A stretch of DNA of 64,000 bases, taken from assembly GCF_014356525.2 (NCBI RefSeq), contig NC_052514.1:5702443-5766442 (forward strand). The letters run 5' to 3'. Made by a program: the position numbers and the translations under genes. This document shows, piece by piece, positions 34,145-45,454 of the stretch. Origin of the DNA: Nilaparvata lugens. Lineage: Eukaryota; Arthropoda; Insecta; Hemiptera; Delphacidae. Below the pieces are notes generated by a model. That model saw only the letters and a list, made by a program, of their open reading frames with translations. It ran no database searches and was not told where the DNA came from. Each line of letters begins with the position of its first letter. The stretch's first letter is position 1.

Positions 34145-34847
34145 TCTATATATATAAAAGCGAAATGGCACTCACTCACTGACTGACTGACTGACTGACT
34201 GACTCACTCACTCACTCACTTACTCACTCACTCACATAACTAAAAATCTACCGGACCAAAAACGTTCAAATTTGGTTCAGTTGGCCCTTTAGAGGCTCAT
34301 TAAGAAATCTTTTGGCAATATTTTAACTCTAAGGGTTGTTTTTAAGGGTTTGAAGTTCGTCTTTCAGCATGTATATTCTTCTTCTCCCAATCTCTTAATA
34401 TTATAAATTGAAATTTCCGTATCATATGTTACTATAGAACTATAATCTAGATAGAGTACCTCTTCGAAACAGTTGTTAACTGGCAACTAAATTAATAATT
34501 TTGTCAGGTTGACATTAAGTTGAGTTGACTTTGTTAGGTTGGCACCATGTTGAAGATTCAAATGCATTTATCGCGGAAAAATTGATTGGGCACTGCTACT
34601 TCAATCCTGGGAATATTATATTTTACTAGCAGTCAGGCTCGCTTCGCTCGCCATATCCGTTTAGCCAGCCGTTTAGTCTGAACCCCCGACTGGATTGTCC
34701 TAACATATGATAAAAATGCCCAAATGAAAAATGCAGGCGAGCGAAGCGAGCCTGCTGATCTCATTCTTGGACGATCCAGTCGGGGGTCCAGGGGGCGGAG
34801 CCCCCTGGCTAGATGGATATGGCGAGCGAAGCGAGCCTGACGGCTAG
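34145..34847 (+). mobile_element. Non-autonomous Helitron
   Basis: Begins TCTATATATATAAAAGCG after an A and ends with hairpin GGCGAGCGAAGCGAGCC, then TGACGG, then CTAG before a T: the A|TC...CTAG|T rule of Helitrons. (GACT)n and (CACT)n lie at 34170-34235. A second hairpin set at 34625-34760 makes the 3' 220 bp palindromic. No Rep/helicase ORF. Near-identical inverted copy at 38055-38753. Confidence 0.88.
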
Positions 34848-35170
34848 TTGACAATAATGTTATCGTTGTTTGGATTTCTCGTTCTTTTAACTCACGCACA
34901 ATTCTGATGCTTATGTGGTTATCATCCTCAGTAGAAGAAAATCTTGGCAAAAACGTCTTCTACCCTCAAACTCATTTATTTTGACTCACATTCGGTCATA
35001 ATAAGACTCAATTACTTGTTAAATTTCAATTAATTACCTATCGTTGTATCAAAAATTCACTCGAAAATTAACATATCAGATATCACGAGTATTTTGTAAA
35101 GTAAAATTACTGTTATATTATAGAAAGACGAACAAGATTCTCAGTAGAATTTCCAAGATTGATCTCATTC

Positions 35171-35352
35171 CACTACCTCCGTAAACGAAGCCGTAGTGCA
35201 TTCGTGTGACGTCAGCACAGGTAGGGCTTCTACACCAATAAAAATTCATTGATATCGGCTGATCTATATCAGCTAGTGTTTTTATTAGTGTAGGAGCCCT
35301 ACCTGTGCTGACGTCACACGAATGCACTATGGCTTTGTTTACGGAGGTAGTG
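35171..35352. repeat. Near-perfect palindrome with CRE-like motifs
   Basis: About 80-bp arms (CACTACCTCCGTAAACGAAG, GCATTCGTGTGACGTCAGCA, AGGTAGGGCTTCTACACCAA) mirrored around a short TATCGGCTGATCTATATCAG centre. Each arm carries TGACGTCA. Probably a MITE, but no second copy in this window. Confidence 0.85.
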
Positions 35353-35479
35353 CATGTGCTCGGTTTTTTCCGAGTGGTAGTTGATGATAGTATCAATTAT
35401 ATTGAGCCATAAGTGACATCCGGAACAGTGAATTATGAAAGAATATTTTCACTTTATCTTCCAGCTTCTACAATCTTGC

Positions 35480-36430
35480 TTGAGATTGGTTAATGCACAG
35501 TTTTTGGTCAAGCATTTGACCACAACACGCTTCATAAAGGCACAGAGACTAAGGTGGTTCGGACAATTTATAGGATCAATCAATCAATCAATCATTTATT
35601 TATTTCCAAAACATACATGAAAATGTACATGAAAAAGTCAAAAACTAAAAACTAACTTAAAGCTAAAGAGAAATTAGTGACTGTATAAAATTCATTTTTT
35701 TACAGTAAACTCTTTTATACTGTAGCATGCTAAATCCATCAAATATGCTCTCAGCAATTCCTTAAATTTTGATCTATCAGGTTCATGTCTTATGCAACCT
35801 GGGAGACAACCAATAAATTCTATTCCCATGTACGTTGGACTTTGTTTATATTTTTCCTTATTGTGTTTCTTTATTGTAAAATTATTTTTATTTCTTGTGT
35901 TGTAATTATGTATATCTACTTGCCGTAGGAATCTAGATTCGTTCGTTTTTATATATAATATTGTCCTATAAATGTACAGGCTGTACACCGTCATGAACTT
36001 TAACTTCCTGAAGAATGGCTTGCATGATTGCTCTCTATCAAGATTTAGAATTATTCTTATTGCTTCTTTTTGTAATAGGAGTATTTTATTTAAGTTTGAG
36101 ATGCTTGTTCCTACATATATTTCAATTCCATATGAAATGTGGGAGTGGATCATTGCAAAGTACACTGCTTTTAACGTTTCTAAGTTGGAAATTTTTGGAT
36201 GAAACCAAAAACCATGAAACCATTTTTGGATGGATAAAACCAGAATGGCAAAAATAGTGCTTAAAGAGAAGCTTCACTCGAGAAGAAAACAAGGCAGACC
36301 AAGAATACGTTGGGAAGATGAGATAAGGGATGATTTGATAACGATGGGTTATAGAGGATGGAGAGGATTTATAATAAAAAGAAAATAATGTTTGTACGAA
36401 TGTTGTGGAGGAGGCCAAAGCCCACAATGG
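35480..36430 (+). mobile_element. LINE 3' fragment interrupted by another LINE
   Basis: 35520-35573 reads IKAQRLRWFGQFIG; after the insert, 36235-36390 reads RMAKIVLKEKLHSRRKQGRP and RIRWEDEIRDDL. Together these are the 'R-L-R-W-x-G-H ... G-R-P-R-x-R-W-x-D' tail of LINE ORF2 proteins, continuous in order and strand. Confidence 0.82.
35577..36195 (-). mobile_element. LINE 3' fragment nested in the plus-strand LINE
   Basis: The tail (TTGA)n is at 35577-35594. The frame 36165-35692 reads MIHSHISYGIEIYVGTSIS, LLLQKEAIRIILNLDREQSC and later NYNTRNKNNF and GCIRHEPDRSKFKELLRAYL: post-RT thumb and C-terminus of a CR1/Jockey-like LINE, intact over 157 codons. Confidence 0.9.
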
Positions 36431-36705
36431 GCTGTAGAGCTATAGAAAAAAAATTTGACCACAACAAATTTTTGTGTTCAATCTATGGTCAAAGGTATAC
36501 TGAGTGATCCATATATCGATTTGAATTCTCTTCAAGCTTCAACAACATCCTAAAGCATAGAGGTGTTCTATTATCATAGAACAGAGAGACAGCCTAAAGG
36601 CTCCATTCCCACAGAGTATGAATAGAGAACAGCCTACTTTGGAAGGTGCAGCTATTGGCATATTTCGTGCTATAGGTAAGCTATCGATTCAGATTTCCTG
36701 TGAGG

Positions 36706-36985
36706 AAATTGTGATCTCTGTGACTTGTTTGTGATTTCTGTGACTTGTTTGTGATTTCTGTGACTTGTTTGTGATTTCTGTGACTTGTTTGTGATTTCTG
36801 TGACTTGTTTGTGATTTCTGTGACTTGTTTGTAATTTCTGTGACTTGTTTGTGATTTCTGTGACTTGTTTGTGATTTCTGTGACTTGTTTGTGATTTCTG
36901 TGACTTGTTTGTGATTTCTGTAACTTGTTTGTGATTTCTGTGACTTGTTTGTGATTTCTGTGACTTGTTTGTGATTTCAAGTGAC
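36706..36985. repeat. 20-bp minisatellite, about 13 units
   Basis: Unit TGTGACTTGTTTGTGATTTC repeated head to tail with only three or four substitutions. The repeat length is not a multiple of three, so the Lys/Thr/Gln/His ORFs cycle through the same peptide; not a gene. Confidence 0.97.
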
Positions 36986-37142
36986 TTTTTTTTCGATTTC
37001 TGTGACTTCTTTATGATTTTCTGTGAGGTCATTGGAGGGCAAAAATCAGTGATATCTATTTATGGATAGGGAGACCTCGAACAACCAGGGAAGTCACTGC
37101 ATAAATGTTTCATGAGAAGTACACCTGTTGTCAACTTCTCCC

Positions 37143-37143
<1 letters not shown>

Positions 37144-37173
<30 letters not shown>

Positions 37174-37285
37174 CTTCTTCTTCTTCTTCTTCTTCTTCTT
37201 CTTCTTCTTCTTCTTCTTCTTCTTCTCCTTCTTCCTCTTTCTCTCCCTTTTCCTCTTCCTCTTCTCCTTCTTCTTCATTTCCTTC
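37144..37285. repeat. (CTT)n microsatellite
   Basis: About 75 bp of pure CTT, then degenerate CCTCTTTCT sequence. Confidence 0.97.
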
Positions 37286-37485
37286 TTTTTAATTTCATTT
37301 CTTTTGTTCCAATCTTCATTCTCATAAGAAAGAGAGAGACAGTAAATGTGTTAGCAAATGAGAGAGATCGATTATTGATTGATTATATTACTCCAGGACT
37401 CCAGGTCAAGAGAAAGAGAGAAAAAGTGTGAAGGAGATAGATAGATAGATAAATGTCCTTCATTTGCACTTAATAGCATTAATAG

Positions 37486-37580
37486 TGAGAGAGAGTGATT
37501 GATTGATTGATTGATTGATCATCTGCCTTTATTAGGGCGGAGTTATGACTCCTGGTCCTCTCTACCACACAACCCTTGAG
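37486..37580 (-). mobile_element. LINE 3' stub, (TTGA)n tail
   Basis: GATTGATTGATTGATTGA then GCCTTTATTAGGGCGGAGTT and GACTCCTGGTCCTCTCT. The same about 75 bp recurs at 44478-44550. Confidence 0.7.
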
Positions 37581-38054
37581 AGTAAGAGAGAGTAAGAAAG
37601 CTAAGAGAAAAAGAGAGTGAGTGAGAGTAAGTGAGTAAATGGGTGATATGTCAGAGGCTATATAAGGACATGTGAGTAACATGAGCCGAGTCTGATCTGT
37701 TTAAATATGTGAGTGAAATCCGAGACAGGAGTCGGACTGCCATGTCGAGATTCCAAGAATTGTAAATTAATTATTCCAGAAGGCTTGCTGGAATTTGAAT
37801 GCTCTGGGCGAAATTCGAGGTTAGGATAAGATTGGATGGTTTGGATGAGATCTGATGATCTCGAATTTCTGTGGAAGGGCGTGAATTGAAATCGTCATTC
37901 AAATCGCTCTCAGAAAATGTGATAAGCTTTAAAGAAGAAATTTCACTTTGATATGGGAACCGTGATAGAGTGGTTTATCAGAGAGCATCTAGATTGGTGG
38001 GAGATAAATTGAGATGAATTTTGGTTGAACATCAAATTCAATTATTTTAGACCA

Positions 38055-38753
38055 CTAGCCGTCAGGCTCGCTTCGCTCGTCATATCCGTCTAGCCAGGGG
38101 GCTCCGCCCCCTGGACCCACGAATGTATCGTCCGAGAATGAGATCAGCAGGCTCGCTTCGCTCGCCTGCATTTTTCATTTGAGCATTTTTATCATATGTT
38201 AGGACGATCCAGTCGGGGGTCCAGACTAAACGTCTGGCTAAACAGATATGGCGAGCGAAGCGAGCCTGACGGCTAGTAATATAATAGTCCCAGGAATAGC
38301 TCTGATCAATATAGCAGTGCCCAATCAATATTTCCGCGATAAATGCATTTCAATCTTCAACTTGGTGCTAACCTAACATAGTCAACTCAACTCAATGCCA
38401 ACCTGGCAAAATTATTAATTTAGTTGCCAGTTAACAACTGTTTCGAAGAGGTACTCTATCTAGACTATAGTTCTATAGTAACATATGATAAGGAAATTTC
38501 AATTATGATTAAGAGATTGGGAGAAGAAGAATATACATGCTAAAAGACGAACTTTAAACCCTTAGAGTTAAAATATTGCCAAAATATTTCTTAGTGCGCC
38601 TCTAAAGGGCCAACTGAACATACCTACTAAATTTGAACGTTTTTAGTCCGGTAGATTTTTAGTTCTGCGAGTAAGTGAGTGAGTGAGTGAGTGAGTGAGT
38701 GAGTGAGTCAGTCAGTCAGTCAGTGAGTACCATTTCGCTTTTATATATATAGA
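38055..38753 (-). mobile_element. Non-autonomous Helitron, inverted copy
   Basis: Minus-strand copy of 34145-34847: 5' TCTATATATATAAAAGCG at 38753, (ACTC)n near 38670-38725, 3' hairpin and CTAG at 38058-38055 preceded by A on the + strand. Target AT is intact on both sides. Confidence 0.88.
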
Positions 38754-38852
38754 TGAGTAGAAGACAGTATTGATTCTCACTATTGTTTCAAATGAAGTCT
38801 AAATAATATTTACGACCATGATTCTAGTATGTGTTGTGAATTAGTTTGAAAT

Positions 38853-39670
38853 AGTATATTTCGCACCTAGGGCCGAAAATGAGACTTTTCTGGCTCGAAA
38901 TCGGTTTTCAAGTCCGAGGCCGTAGGCCGAGGACTAGAAAAGATTGAGAGCCAGAAACACATTTTTGCCCATGGTGAGAACGTTATTTTTCGCCACACAG
39001 AAAAATAAACAATATAAATATGAGAATAATTTATTGTTTATTAGGCACTTCCGAAAGCAAAGGAAGGTCATAGCTCTAGCAAATCTGAGGTAATCTGAAT
39101 ATCAGGAAATTGTCCAGTATTTTTATTTTTTATTCTGATTTGTCTAAATAACCCAAAAGATTATGTTCAATTATGTAAGAGGTTGAGTTTATACTTTTAT
39201 TCTTCCAATTGACAATAAGATGATTTTATTATAAATGTTTTGATTCTTGAATAATAAACACAAATAATGAAAAATTTTTTGATCAGCTGTTTTAGCACTG
39301 AAATTTGGCCAATCTGAATGTCAACGTCAACAATGCTTGTTGTCGTTGACTTCGGAAGTTTAGGTTAGAAGTTCTATCCTACTCTGAAAATCGAATTCGA
39401 ATAATTTATAATATATAAATCTATTCATCCAAATAAAATGATATTATCTTATTGCAGAATACTTATTCAACTCTAGAAGCATAAACTGATTCCGTTTCAT
39501 AAACCATTTTGTAAACACGTTCACATCAAATCAGAATCAGCTGACTTCAAGGTTATTTTACAGCCCTAGGGCCGTAAAACTTTTACCGGCCTGGTCAGAA
39601 AACAGTCATTTTCGGCCTCCATATGACGCACGAAAACCAGCTCATTACATCCAAGTGGGGCGAAAAATAT
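38853..39670 (-). mobile_element. Repeat with CGCACCTAGGGCCG motif
   Basis: 38853-39005 matches 12115-12245 inverted (TTTCGCACCTAGGGCCGAAA, GTCCGAGGCC...GGCCGAGGACTAG, TTTTTCGCCACAC). 39550-39670 holds a related end (GGGCCGTAAAAC, GGGGCGAAAAATA). Between them is anonymous AT-rich DNA. It stops about 30 bp from the SNMP exon. Confidence 0.6.
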
Positions 39671-39698
39671 TATTACTAGAACAGAAAATAGTACTTAC

Positions 39699-39861
39699 CA
39701 GTAAAGCGGCATTTGGTACAGTGATCATCTCTTCTCCGGTTAGACCGGCTTCCTCAGTGTTGCCGTAGCAATCCTTGTTGAAAATCCACGTGTTCTTCAT
39801 GTGGAAGCTCACTTCATCCTCCTCTGGATTATCCGAGAATCCCACTTTCTCCTTCCATTCA
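39699..39861 (-). CDS. SNMP/CD36-family receptor, next exon
   Basis: Continues the 52.6 kb exon in phase (GA + T gives Asp): [20 protein letters not shown], then [19 protein letters not shown] and [15 protein letters not shown]. 'E-W-K-E-K', acidic run, 'S-F-x-x-K/R-N-T' and 'L-T-G-E/D-E-x-I-T-V/I-P' are what insect SNMPs and CD36 relatives show at this point. Acceptor CTTCTCTAG, donor CTG|GTAAGT, exit phase 0. The intron between the two exons is 12.7 kb. Only about 106 codons of a protein of some 500 residues are present. SNMP1 is the best guess for the subfamily; a non-sensory CD36 member is possible. Confidence 0.94.
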
Positions 39862-39891
39862 CTAGAGAAGAAAACAGAAGATGAATTCATG

Positions 39892-40342
39892 ATATAATAA
39901 AGGAAAGAATCGGTTTAGGAAAGGATAGGAAATACACGAGTGACGCATCATCACGATCGAACTACTGGACTGATTCACTTGAAAAGTTGCATATAGATCT
40001 CAATAATTGACCGAGGATAGTTGGGCCTATTCTCAATTCTTCCCTTAGACTCTTGTGGAGCTTTTATCTGCTAGTGTGCTAGTCTATACTATAATGAAGG
40101 AACGAACTGGCTTATACCCGTAGGGAATTATCTTTGACGCATTCGTAGGAAAATCGTAGGAAAATTATGTTTGACGCATCATCACGTCTGAATTACTGGA
40201 CTGATTAACTTAAAGTTTTGCATATAGATTTTCGATCAACCCAGGATGGTTTTAGGCCTATTTCTTCGAAATTTTATCAGGCAAAGTTTTCAGTTAGTCA
40301 AGTTTTAGAATAAATCCTTGCGGAGCACGGGTATCCTGCTAG
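39892..40342 (+). mobile_element. Two short Helitron-like copies in tandem
   Basis: Copies at 39892-40073 and 40083-40342, each with GGATAGGAAAT or GTAGGAAAA, TGACGCATCATCACG, a GAGGATGGTT-like block and a CTAGT end. The second begins TCTATACTATAATGAAGG and ends CCTGCTAG|T. They begin 30 bp past the acceptor side of the SNMP exon. Confidence 0.7.
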
Positions 40343-40504
40343 TATAAAATAAAGTTGAGGAGGAAAAAAGAATGTGATAAAAATTGTGAGATATGGTGAA
40401 ATGATGATATGAAGTGACAAGTGAAATGCATAGGAAGTGAGAAAGTTATCAACAATTATTGCCAATAATATAATATTCTATAAGTAATAGAATTGAAACA
40501 AACT

Positions 40505-40590
40505 GATATTGTCAAAACCACTCATTTATTGAAACAACTTGGACACTAATATTTCGGTTGTTACACCATTGTCAATCTCTAGTAAACTAA
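40505..40590. repeat. Half of the foldback MITE at 15225
   Basis: ATATTTCGGTTGTTACACCATTGTCAATCTC block without its mirror arm. Confidence 0.6.
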
Positions 40591-40848
40591 AAGGTTGAAC
40601 ATTAAGTAGCAGAGATAGAATGGGTAGAGCCCTATTATTAGATGTTCATAAATAGAAGTTAAACTCTACTGTCATTGGACAAGACTATAGTATCGAAGTG
40701 GGGCTGCAGTCTTAACCAATGACAGTCGAGCTCAACTTTCATTGGTCAAGAGCTGATGGCCAATCGTAGGGCTTCTGAATATTCTGCTGCTCAATTTTTG
40801 TACTCAAGATATATTTATAATGGTGTTTAAACCAGAACTTTACTATAG

Positions 40849-41392
40849 TGAGGTCCACGTTTTAATGGCAGTGTTTGATCAGCAATTGTATTGCTATCTT
40901 TGTCTATCATTCAACAAAGTTGAGTTATCTCTTTCTCACACTGCTCTGTTGCCAGATCGTCTCTTAACTATGTAGAACTTATGATTAATAAACAAAATAT
41001 TCAATCTTAATTATGAAATTATTGAAAAATATAATTTTTTGCTTGATAAAATATAATTGATTATTTCAAACGGGAATGAACAGTTAATATTGCAATATCG
41101 GGGCACCGAGCTTCGCTCGTTATTTTTATTTATTGATAAACAGAACACAATTCTCTAAAATTATCGTTTTTATATTTCACAGCTGGCTATACGTCAACTT
41201 ATGAATTTTGGGGATGCGATATTTTGATTTTCCACATAATCCCTCGCTCACTTTTACTTTCCTTGCCCTATTACCATAGGTAAGGAAAGTATTGCTTTCC
41301 GAAAAAAATTAAGGTACCCCTATTTCTAAATTTCTATACGTTTCAAGGTCCCCTGAGTCCAAGAAAGTGGTTTTTGGGTATTGGTCTGAATT

Positions 41393-41463
<71 letters not shown>

Positions 41464-41483
41464 TGTGTGTGTGTGTGTGTGTG

Positions 41484-41514
<31 letters not shown>

Positions 41515-41564
41515 GTTGTGTGTGTGTGTGTGTTGTGTGTGTGTGTGTGTGTGGTGGTGTGTGT

Positions 41565-41615
<51 letters not shown>

Positions 41616-41620
41616 TGTGT

Positions 41621-41675
<55 letters not shown>

Positions 41676-41710
41676 TGGTGTGTGTGGTGTGTGTGTGTGT
41701 GTGTGTGGTG

Positions 41711-41741
<31 letters not shown>

Positions 41742-41746
41742 TGTGT

Positions 41747-41779
<33 letters not shown>

Positions 41780-41780
41780 T

Positions 41781-41832
<52 letters not shown>

Positions 41833-42819
41833 TATCCACCAATCTACCAATTAACGGAATGACTTGAAATTTGGAACCTCAGACCCTTTCCCTATAAGGA
41901 TCCGACACGAACAATTTCGATCAAATGCAATTCAAGATGGCGGCTAAAATGGAGAAAATGTTCTCAAAAACAGGGTTTTTCGCGATTTTCTCGAAAACGG
42001 CTCCAACGATTTTGATTAAATTCATACCTAAAATAGTCATTGATAAGCTCTATCAACTGCCATAAGCCCCATATCAGTAAAAATTTCAGGAGCTTCGCCC
42101 CATCTATGCAAAGTTTGATTTTAGATTCCCAATTATCAGGCTTCATGTACAATTTAAACAGAGAAATTCAAATGGAAAAGATTGAGCATGAAAATCTCTA
42201 CAATATATGTTCAGTAACATTTTCACCTAAAATTAAGAATAAGCTCGAAATTCGAGAAAATGTAATTATCCAATTACAAATTGTTGGCAACTGTTGATTC
42301 TATTGAATGATTCACTATGAAGAGATAGAAGACCTCGTATGTCTCCAGCGTTATTGTCCTGTCACCAGCTGGCTCAGATCTTTGAAGTAGACTTGATATG
42401 CGCGTGAACACTAGCGTCAGGTGATCAATTCTCATAACGGCAAGGATAGTTGTGTGAGTCCGCCACACCAGATTTTTTACTATCCACAGACGACGAAAGT
42501 CTCAGCTGTTTCAGCCTAGGATGAATTATCCTTTCAATGTCGTTCAGCGAGTTTTCCCAAGGATGAGACCTACAATCGAATCGAATTTTTATATCATGAA
42601 CCTACTATGCTCCAAATCTCGTGAAAATCGTTAGAGCCGTTTTGGAGATCTTTTGAACATTAATAATCATATATATAAATATACAGAAATTGCTCACTCA
42701 ATATAATAGGATCAATCAGTTACTCTCTACAGAAGGCATTGACAAGACATTGAGGATCGGCAACGTTGTTCTCCTATCTTTCTCCACTGCCATTAAAGCT
42801 TGGACCTCACTATAGTATC
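40849..42819. mobile_element. TIR element TACTATAGTGAGGTCCA, filled by nested repeats
   Basis: Left end ACTATAGTGAGGTCCACGTT (40850) and right end GGACCTCACTATAGTA (to 42819) are inverted. Family B (minus strand, about 41091-42715, TCCTATTATATTGAGTGAGC start) sits inside, itself expanded by a GT tract. A fragment of the outer family is at 14935-14985. Confidence 0.65.
41393..41827. repeat. (GT)n microsatellite, about 430 bp
   Basis: Nearly pure TG with scattered TGG and TTG interruptions. All Cys/Val and His/Thr ORFs here are artefacts. Flanks (CCTGAGTCCAAGAAAGTGG, TTAACGGAATGACTTGAAAT) look like a transposon whose internal dinucleotide tract expanded. Confidence 0.98.
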
Positions 42820-43434
42820 TCGAAATTATAAATTATTTGTGTTTTTGATAATATCAAGTCGTTCTTAATATGAATATCTACCATAACATCGCCCTCACAA
42901 CAACAAAGAAACTTCGATTGCAAAGTATGATTCCTAATATGCGAAGAGTCTCTATATACGGACTCTTCTCTCATATTAGGACACATGTGACTCCTTTGTA
43001 GTTTCCAATATAGGCAGTCAATATCGGGAATAGCACACAAAGGCTTCTACAAAATATCTTCCAAGCCAATAATCTATCACCCGAACGTCTTGCTTGCAAC
43101 TGGAATCGAATTCAATATACGCTACTCAATGAAAGTAGAATTCAATACAGGTTACCGAATGAAAAATTGGATAATAGAATTCAGTATAGAATAAAAAGTT
43201 CAATTCGATTCAGGTTTCCAGAGAGAAGTTAAATTCAATTCAGGATTCAAATGAAAAGTTGGACTCAATACTAAGTATCGAATAAAAGGTTGAAACCAAT
43301 TACAATTTGAAACAATTTTAGACATTTGTCCAAATTGAAGATGATTTTGAAAATGTTTTTTTTCTCTGTGAAAATTGAGTTTGAACCTTCTTCAATCTCA
43401 AAATTGTTCCAGATTTTCAACTTGAATATGTGTA

Positions 43435-43690
43435 ACGCTAGTTCGCCTCCATGGTGCACGTTATACGCGCCACCAACCCGCTCCGCGCACGCACCGCCCT
43501 CGTTCCGCCATTGCTCCGCAATCGCTCCACCCCCGCTCTGTACTAGCACCGATCATGAACGTTACAGGAGATGTTCGCTCTTCTTGCGTTCCACTCTTGC
43601 TCCCCGGTCGATCATCAATCGATCTGCTCGAGTGACGTTCGGTTGCGGAGCAGAGCGAAAGTCTGTACGCACCTTTGGGTAACGCTAAAT
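43435..43690. other. Isolated GC- and CpG-rich block
   Basis: About 245 bp, clearly richer in GC than anything near it, bounded on both sides by GTAACGCTA (43431-43440 and 43679-43687). It has repeated CGCTCC / GGAGCG-type motifs in both orientations. The plus-strand ORF through it has no recognisable domain. It may be a foreign or transposon-borne insert or a CpG-rich regulatory island. Confidence 0.5.
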
Positions 43691-44477
43691 GACTAGCAAA
43701 TGAAGGCGGTCAGACTTATGTTCTCCTGACCGAAAACTACACAACATCTCAAAGAATTTGGAAATATACAGTGTATATCTAGGCATTTGAGACTCATGAG
43801 CTATATATTTTGTTGTGTATCTGCTAAATAAAATAAATAGTTGAAATCAATGCAGGGTAATAATTAAAAAGTTGAATTCAGTACAGGGTGAAGAATGGAA
43901 AGTTGAATTCAATACGCGGTATCGAATGAATTCAATACGGTATTGGCGAATAGGGTATACCACTAATGAAATATCGTCACCCATCAGCTAATCAGCTCCA
44001 GCCCGACTAATTTGACTGCGGTATCAGATTCTGATTGGCTTTGTCCGTGAGTCTTTTGACAATGAAACTGATTCTCAGTAGAGACAATGCGGCTCTTTTT
44101 CGGAGAGCTGCTCAATGAAGATGATGGAATCGGATAATTTGGAAGTCTCCCTTTGCTAATGAGAGGAATTCTTTATTCTTTCTTGCCAGAAAGTTTGGTT
44201 ACACTGACCCAGGAAATTATTGGGGGGGGGGGAGATGAGAAGTAGAAAGGAGAAGAAGACGTAGGAGATGTAGAAGACGGACGTATGTAGAAGAAGAAGT
44301 AGATGAAGATGAAGAAGGAGTAGCTGGGGAAGGAGGAAAAAAGGAGAAGAAGAAGAAAAAGGTGACGAAGAAGACGTGTGTAAATTCAATTGGTCGATCT
44401 AGCGCATGCGCATTACTTTAAAGTATTCAAAGTGGTGGAGGAGAAGATCAAGTAAAACATAAAGAAAAAGAGATTCT

Positions 44478-44550
44478 TCATTTGATTGATTGATTAACTG
44501 CCTTTATTTGGGCGGAGTTAGGACTCCTGGTCCTCTCTGCCACACAACCC
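44478..44550 (-). mobile_element. LINE 3' stub, (TTGA)n tail
   Basis: Second copy of the stub at 37486 (GGGCGGAGTTAGGACTCCTG). Confidence 0.7.
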
Positions 44551-44679
44551 TAAGAAGGAGGACTAGAAGAGAAAGGAAAAGCAGAAGACAGAAGAGGACA
44601 GGAGAAGAAGTCAAATTAGATAAGATAGACCGAACGTAGTGAGAAAAAAATTAATTCTAAAATAGTTGACAAATATTTT

Positions 44680-44890
44680 TATCAGATGGAAAGATCATCA
44701 CGGAAGTAGATAAATTATCATTTGGGATAAAAATTCAAACGTGAACTGAGTTTATATTGAGTTTTTGATTTCGGAGAAAACAAATAACAGTTTTCAAGAG
44801 TGAATGATGATTCAACTGGATCAACTAGAATAGGTGACATCAGATACTTGTGGATGAGAAAACTGCGTGAGGTCTACTGTTCAGAGAACT
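44680..44890 (-). repeat. Inverted partial copy of the repeat at 8180-8450
   Basis: GGTGACATCAGATACTTGTG, GAGAAAACTGCGTGAGGT and ATTCAAACGTGAACTGAG are complements of 8220-8450. Confidence 0.75.
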
Positions 44891-45454
44891 ACTAGTACCA
44901 AGGTACAAATTATTTTCTTTGATTACTGATTCTACCAATTTCAATTTAAAACTAAGGTTCATTGATAATTTATTCACTCTGGTTGGCTTCCTATCTGATC
45001 TCTGATATTAGTTTTAGCTTCATGAGTACAACCTTTGAAAACTGAGTACTTTAGGCTCAACTATATGGGATTCGAGTTCGCTTTGATATCCAAAATCTCT
45101 TTCCTGTGGTTCGAAAATCACTCAAGTCTGAGAATTATCTTCTATAAATAAAGTATCTTCTATAGTAATTATCCTTCTCATTATCAATGCAGAAGTCTGC
45201 GTTTCATGCGGGTATCATCCTCATAGTCAATCAAACCCAATTGATAGAGTGAGCTGAACTCAGAAATATCTTCGAGGTTTTTATTCAATTCAAGGTTATT
45301 TGAAGCAAAAATATGCTTCAAAGATGATGAATAAGGAATACCCAGGTGAAAAAATCAATCAATTTTGTATTGTAGCCTAAAATAAGATTTATAAAATCAC
45401 TTTACTTATATGGGCTACTAGTTCTTTATTTCTTTATTATCCTTTATTCTCTAT

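Noticed and set aside
36670..37032. CRISPR-like array or repeat protein
   Set aside because: Units are contiguous with no spacers, and the locus is eukaryotic; the ORFs are products of a 20-bp minisatellite.
37060..37431. Poly-Lys / poly-Leu / poly-Phe ORFs
   Set aside because: They come from the (CTT)n tract.
41309..41867. Five long Cys/Val or His/Thr ORFs
   Set aside because: They are translations of a GT dinucleotide repeat.
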